A stretch of DNA of 55,022 bases, taken from Pelatocladus maniniholoensis HA4357-MV3. GTDB lineage: Bacteria; Cyanobacteriota; Cyanobacteriia; Cyanobacteriales; Nostocaceae. This document shows, one piece after another, positions 52,885-55,022 of this stretch; the stretch's first letter is position 1, and each line of letters starts with the position of its first letter. The translations under genes and the position numbers were made by a program. The stretch spans positions 1 to 55,022 of the forward strand of contig JAHHHW010000095.1 of assembly GCA_019359115.1 (NCBI GenBank), written 5' to 3'. Below the pieces are notes generated by a model. It ran no database searches, was not told where the DNA came from, and worked only from the letters and a program-made list of their open reading frames with translations.

Positions 52885-54060
52885 ATGAACCTGCTCGCAA
52901 ACCGTTTTTTCTCTTTTCGTTGGATATTGCGATGGGTAGAATGGGTGATTTTGCTAGCAAATCTCTTTTCCGGCTTGATCAGCAATTATTTTCAAGATCA
53001 CCCGCATTTACTACCCTTATTTATTGCTTTTAATATTGCGTTCTTTTTACTCAGTTTTATTTTTCCGCTTGAGCGTCCACTCTGGCAAAGACGAGCTTTC
53101 ATTGCTGTGGAAATAATATTAATTGTCTCTGCTGTTTGGCTACGTTTTTGGTTTACAATCTTTATGTATTTTGTTCTTGCCAAGAGTTGTTTTCTTCTCA
53201 GTCGCAGAGATGTCATCCTAACAGCAATTTTCACGGGAATTGGCTACTTATCCAGTGAAGCTTGGTATCTTCCCCAACGGATAGCAGAAACCATTACAAA
53301 ACTCCAATCCCGTGGTTCAGAGTATGTATATGACGCCAAGGCAATTTTATTGACCAGTTTGCTAGATTACATAGGAGCCAGCCTGTTTATAATTTTGCTG
53401 GGTTTTGTGATCGTGGCGGAGCGCAAAAGCCGACAGAGAGCAGAGATGTTAGCAAAAGAAGTGGAAACTTTAGCAGCAACTTTGGAACGTACTCGTATAG
53501 CTCGTGAGATCCATGATTCCCTTGGTCACACTCTTACTACTCTTGATGTTCAGTTAGAACTAGCCCAAAAATTGCACCAACGTGATCCTGATCAAACTCT
53601 ACAAGCACTGGATACTGCCAAGTATCTTTCTAGTCAATGCCTTCAAGATGTACGTCGTGCTGTACAAACAATACGCCGATCAGATTTTGATCTCAATCAG
53701 GCACTCAGCGTCCTAGTTACGCAAATCCAGCAAAACCGATCCTTTACGGTGCAGGCGGATCTAAATTTGCCACCATTACCTCTTCAGACGAGTCATCAAC
53801 TTTACTGCATTATTCAGGAAGGATTGACAAATATTCAAAAACATGCATATACTTCTCACGTGATTCTGCGAGGACAATTTACGCTTGATGCCATTATCCT
53901 GGAGTTAGAAGACGACGGGCTGGGCTTTAATCCTGATTTGCCTCATTCTGGTTTTGGATTACGAGGAATGCAAGAGCGGATACAAATATTGAATGGTAAG
54001 CTGAGTATTAAAAGTACCCCTGGTCAAGGTACTCATATTTGGATCACAGTTCCTCGATGA
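52885..54060 (+). CDS. NarL-type sensor histidine kinase
   Basis: A 391-residue membrane kinase. Residues ~15-180 hold five or six helices without a large external sensor loop. HisKA_3 contains the phospho-His in IAREIHDSLGHTLTTLDVQL, and the HATPase has IIQEGLTNIQKHAYTS, LEDDGLGFNP and GFGLRGMQERIQILNGKL. It is the DesK/LiaS/NarX-like class. The stop overlaps the response-regulator start (ATGA), so the two are translationally coupled. The signal is unknown. Confidence 0.93.
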   Translation: MNLLANRFFSFRWILRWVEWVILLANLFSGLISNYFQDHPHLLPLFIAFNIAFFLLSFIFPLERPLWQRRAFIAVEIILIVSAVWLRFWFTIFMYFVLAKSCFLLSRRDVILTAIFTGIGYLSSEAWYLPQRIAETITKLQSRGSEYVYDAKAILLTSLLDYIGASLFIILLGFVIVAERKSRQRAEMLAKEVETLAATLERTRIAREIHDSLGHTLTTLDVQLELAQKLHQRDPDQTLQALDTAKYLSSQCLQDVRRAVQTIRRSDFDLNQALSVLVTQIQQNRSFTVQADLNLPPLPLQTSHQLYCIIQEGLTNIQKHAYTSHVILRGQFTLDAIILELEDDGLGFNPDLPHSGFGLRGMQERIQILNGKLSIKSTPGQGTHIWITVPR

Positions 54061-54692
54061 TTCGGCTTTTGCTTGTAGATGATCAACATCTATTTCGGCA
54101 AGGATTAGCATCCTTATTGTCACTAGAAGAAGATTTAGAAATTGTCGGTGAAGCTAATGATGGTAATGAAGCGATCGCCCTTACTAAAAAACTCCAGCCT
54201 GATGTGATTCTAATGGATGTAAGGATGCCTGTTTGTGATGGGGTAGTTGCCACTCGTGAAATTCACCAACGCTATCCCTGGATCAAGATTCTGGTACTAA
54301 CAACGTTTGATGAAGATGAATATATTTGGCAATCCCTACAAGCAGGAGCATTAGGGTATCTACTCAAGAGTACTCCCTCCGGACAATTAGCAGCAGCAAT
54401 CCGCACCCTGAATCAAGGATACAGCCAGCTAGGGCCAACCATCGCTCCCAAAGTCTTTGCTCAAATTAATCCCCCTGTATCTAAACACACAAACTACCAA
54501 AACTTGTTTAGCGATCGCGAACTAGAAGTTTTAACTCTATTGGGTCAAGGGAAAAACAATCGAGAAATTGCTCAAACTCTTTATCTGACTGAAGGTACGG
54601 TAAAAAACTACATCACTCAAATTCTTTGTCAGCTTGGTGTACAAAATCGTACTCAGGCAGCATTATGGGCGCAACAGTATTTAAGATTTTGA
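54057..54692 (+). CDS. NarL/LuxR family response regulator
   Basis: A 211-residue regulator. The receiver domain starts MIRLLLVDDQHLFRQGLASL, with the phospho-Asp in DVILMDVRMPVCDG and the Thr/Lys pair in VLTTFDEDEY and YLLKST. The C-terminal LuxR helix-turn-helix is LFSDRELEVLTLLGQGKNNR followed by EIAQTLYLTEGTVKNYI. The frame is open upstream to 54039, but ATG 54057 overlaps the kinase stop and gives the standard N-terminus. The targets are unknown; the CRISPR array begins only 36 bp downstream. Confidence 0.95.
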   Translation: MIRLLLVDDQHLFRQGLASLLSLEEDLEIVGEANDGNEAIALTKKLQPDVILMDVRMPVCDGVVATREIHQRYPWIKILVLTTFDEDEYIWQSLQAGALGYLLKSTPSGQLAAAIRTLNQGYSQLGPTIAPKVFAQINPPVSKHTNYQNLFSDRELEVLTLLGQGKNNREIAQTLYLTEGTVKNYITQILCQLGVQNRTQAALWAQQYLRF

Positions 54693-54728
54693 GTGAGCAG
54701 TATGGATACTGAAGAGCCAGTTTTTTAA

Positions 54729-54898
54729 GTTTCAATCCCTAATAGGGATTAATGTTAGTTGCAACGCTAATTCCGAAATTGTTGGCTGAGGGACATCAAG
54801 TTTCAATCCCTAATAGGGATTAATGTTAGTTGCAACAAAAAGTTTAGTTCTGTTCATAAGGAATTATCAGTTTCAATCCCTAATAGGGATTAATGTTA
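54729..54898 (-). CRISPR. Short CRISPR array, third repeat truncated
   Basis: Two complete 37-bp repeats (54729-54765, 54800-54836) and a third cut at 29 bp (54870-54898). Each begins GTTTCAATCCCTAATAGGGA and the full ones end GTTAGTTGCAAC; the AATCCCTA-TAGGGATT part is an internal palindrome. Spacers are 54766-54799 (34 bp) and 54837-54869 (33 bp). Read on the minus strand the repeat ends in GGGATTGAAAC, the usual 3' tag of cyanobacterial type I/III repeats, so crRNAs are probably minus-strand and the truncated repeat faces the leader side. No cas gene is in the window. Confidence 0.93.
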
Positions 54899-55022
54899 TA
54901 GCGTTTCTTAATCTAGTGAAGTACAGTAACAACAATGGGTAAACCAATTATGAATATCATTTAAACAGACTTGGTTAAAAGCAATTTCAATCGCTTTTGC
55001 TAAATCTGGATAACTCCTAGCA
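54899..55022 (-). mobile_element. Insertion sequence end with transposase C-terminus (IS630-like)
   Basis: The minus strand from 55020 to 54908 reads ARSYPDLAKAIEIAFNQVCL then NDIHNWFTHCCYCTSLD and a stop. This tail resembles cyanobacterial IS630-family transposases (from memory). The element ends nine bases past the stop, exactly where the CRISPR repeat breaks after a TA dinucleotide. TA is the target of IS630/Tc1-type elements. The rest of the element is outside the window. Confidence 0.6.

Overview
The window looks like chromosomal DNA of a filamentous, heterocyst-forming type cyanobacterium (Nostocales). The evidence is: very frequent HIP1 octamers (GCGATCGC); heptameric short tandem repeats (CAATGAC and relatives) between genes; a kai cluster with a 101-residue KaiA that lacks the N-terminal domain; and cyanobacterial families such as PAM68, COP23, DUF3120, DUF565/Ycf20, the TIGR03279 radical-SAM family and the RbpA/S21 pair. 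All family assignments were made by reading motifs; no database search was run.

Layout. 1-55 is the start of a transposase that runs off the left edge. 208-5208 is an RNA-binding neighbourhood: two tandem RNAs that fold like Y RNAs (660-769 and 832-957, the second carrying a complete tRNA-like cloverleaf), a Ro60/TROVE-like von Willebrand protein (1052-2485), ribosomal protein S21, a cold-type RRM protein and a second von Willebrand protein. An orphan MinD follows. 6219-7072 has no gene but holds a 58-nt sequence that aligns without gaps to the L11/thiostrepton-binding domain of 23S rRNA, with compensatory base changes. 7073-11923 is a same-strand run: an AAA ATPase broken by one TGA, a Nudix hydrolase, a second AAA ATPase, a GNAT protein and a PLP enzyme. 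12.0-15.7 kb holds a PadR regulator, a conserved hypothetical, an LpxB-related protein and a phytol-kinase-like membrane enzyme.

15.7-16.4 kb is a repeat-rich scar: a TnpB remnant with an IS605-type right end, a 21-bp tandem array and a MITE-like repeat. 16.5-29.1 kb holds mostly housekeeping and conserved cyanobacterial genes (COP23, DUF2945, DUF3140, YaaW, O-antigen ligase-like, TM0106 nuclease, phytase-like esterase, S15, PAM68, DAHP synthase, arogenate dehydrogenase), with a multi-helix inverted-repeat element at 24972-25135. 29.1-30.3 kb is gene-free and holds two more 21-bp arrays plus a cluster of perfect hairpins. 30.4-39.9 kb encodes envelope proteins (pentapeptide membrane protein, DUF3120, UppP, GHL10 glycosidase-like, TolC) and the TIGR03279 protein.

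40.0-47.2 kb is the circadian region: kaiA, kaiB and kaiC on the minus strand, divergent from a very large CBS/histidine kinase with degenerate receiver domains. 47.3-52.7 kb has glycerate 3-kinase, DUF565, a lipoprotein, a GT39 glycosyltransferase and a secreted protein. A NarL-type two-component pair (52885-54692) is followed by a short CRISPR array whose last repeat is cut by what appears to be an IS630-type insertion running off the right edge. No cas genes are in the window.
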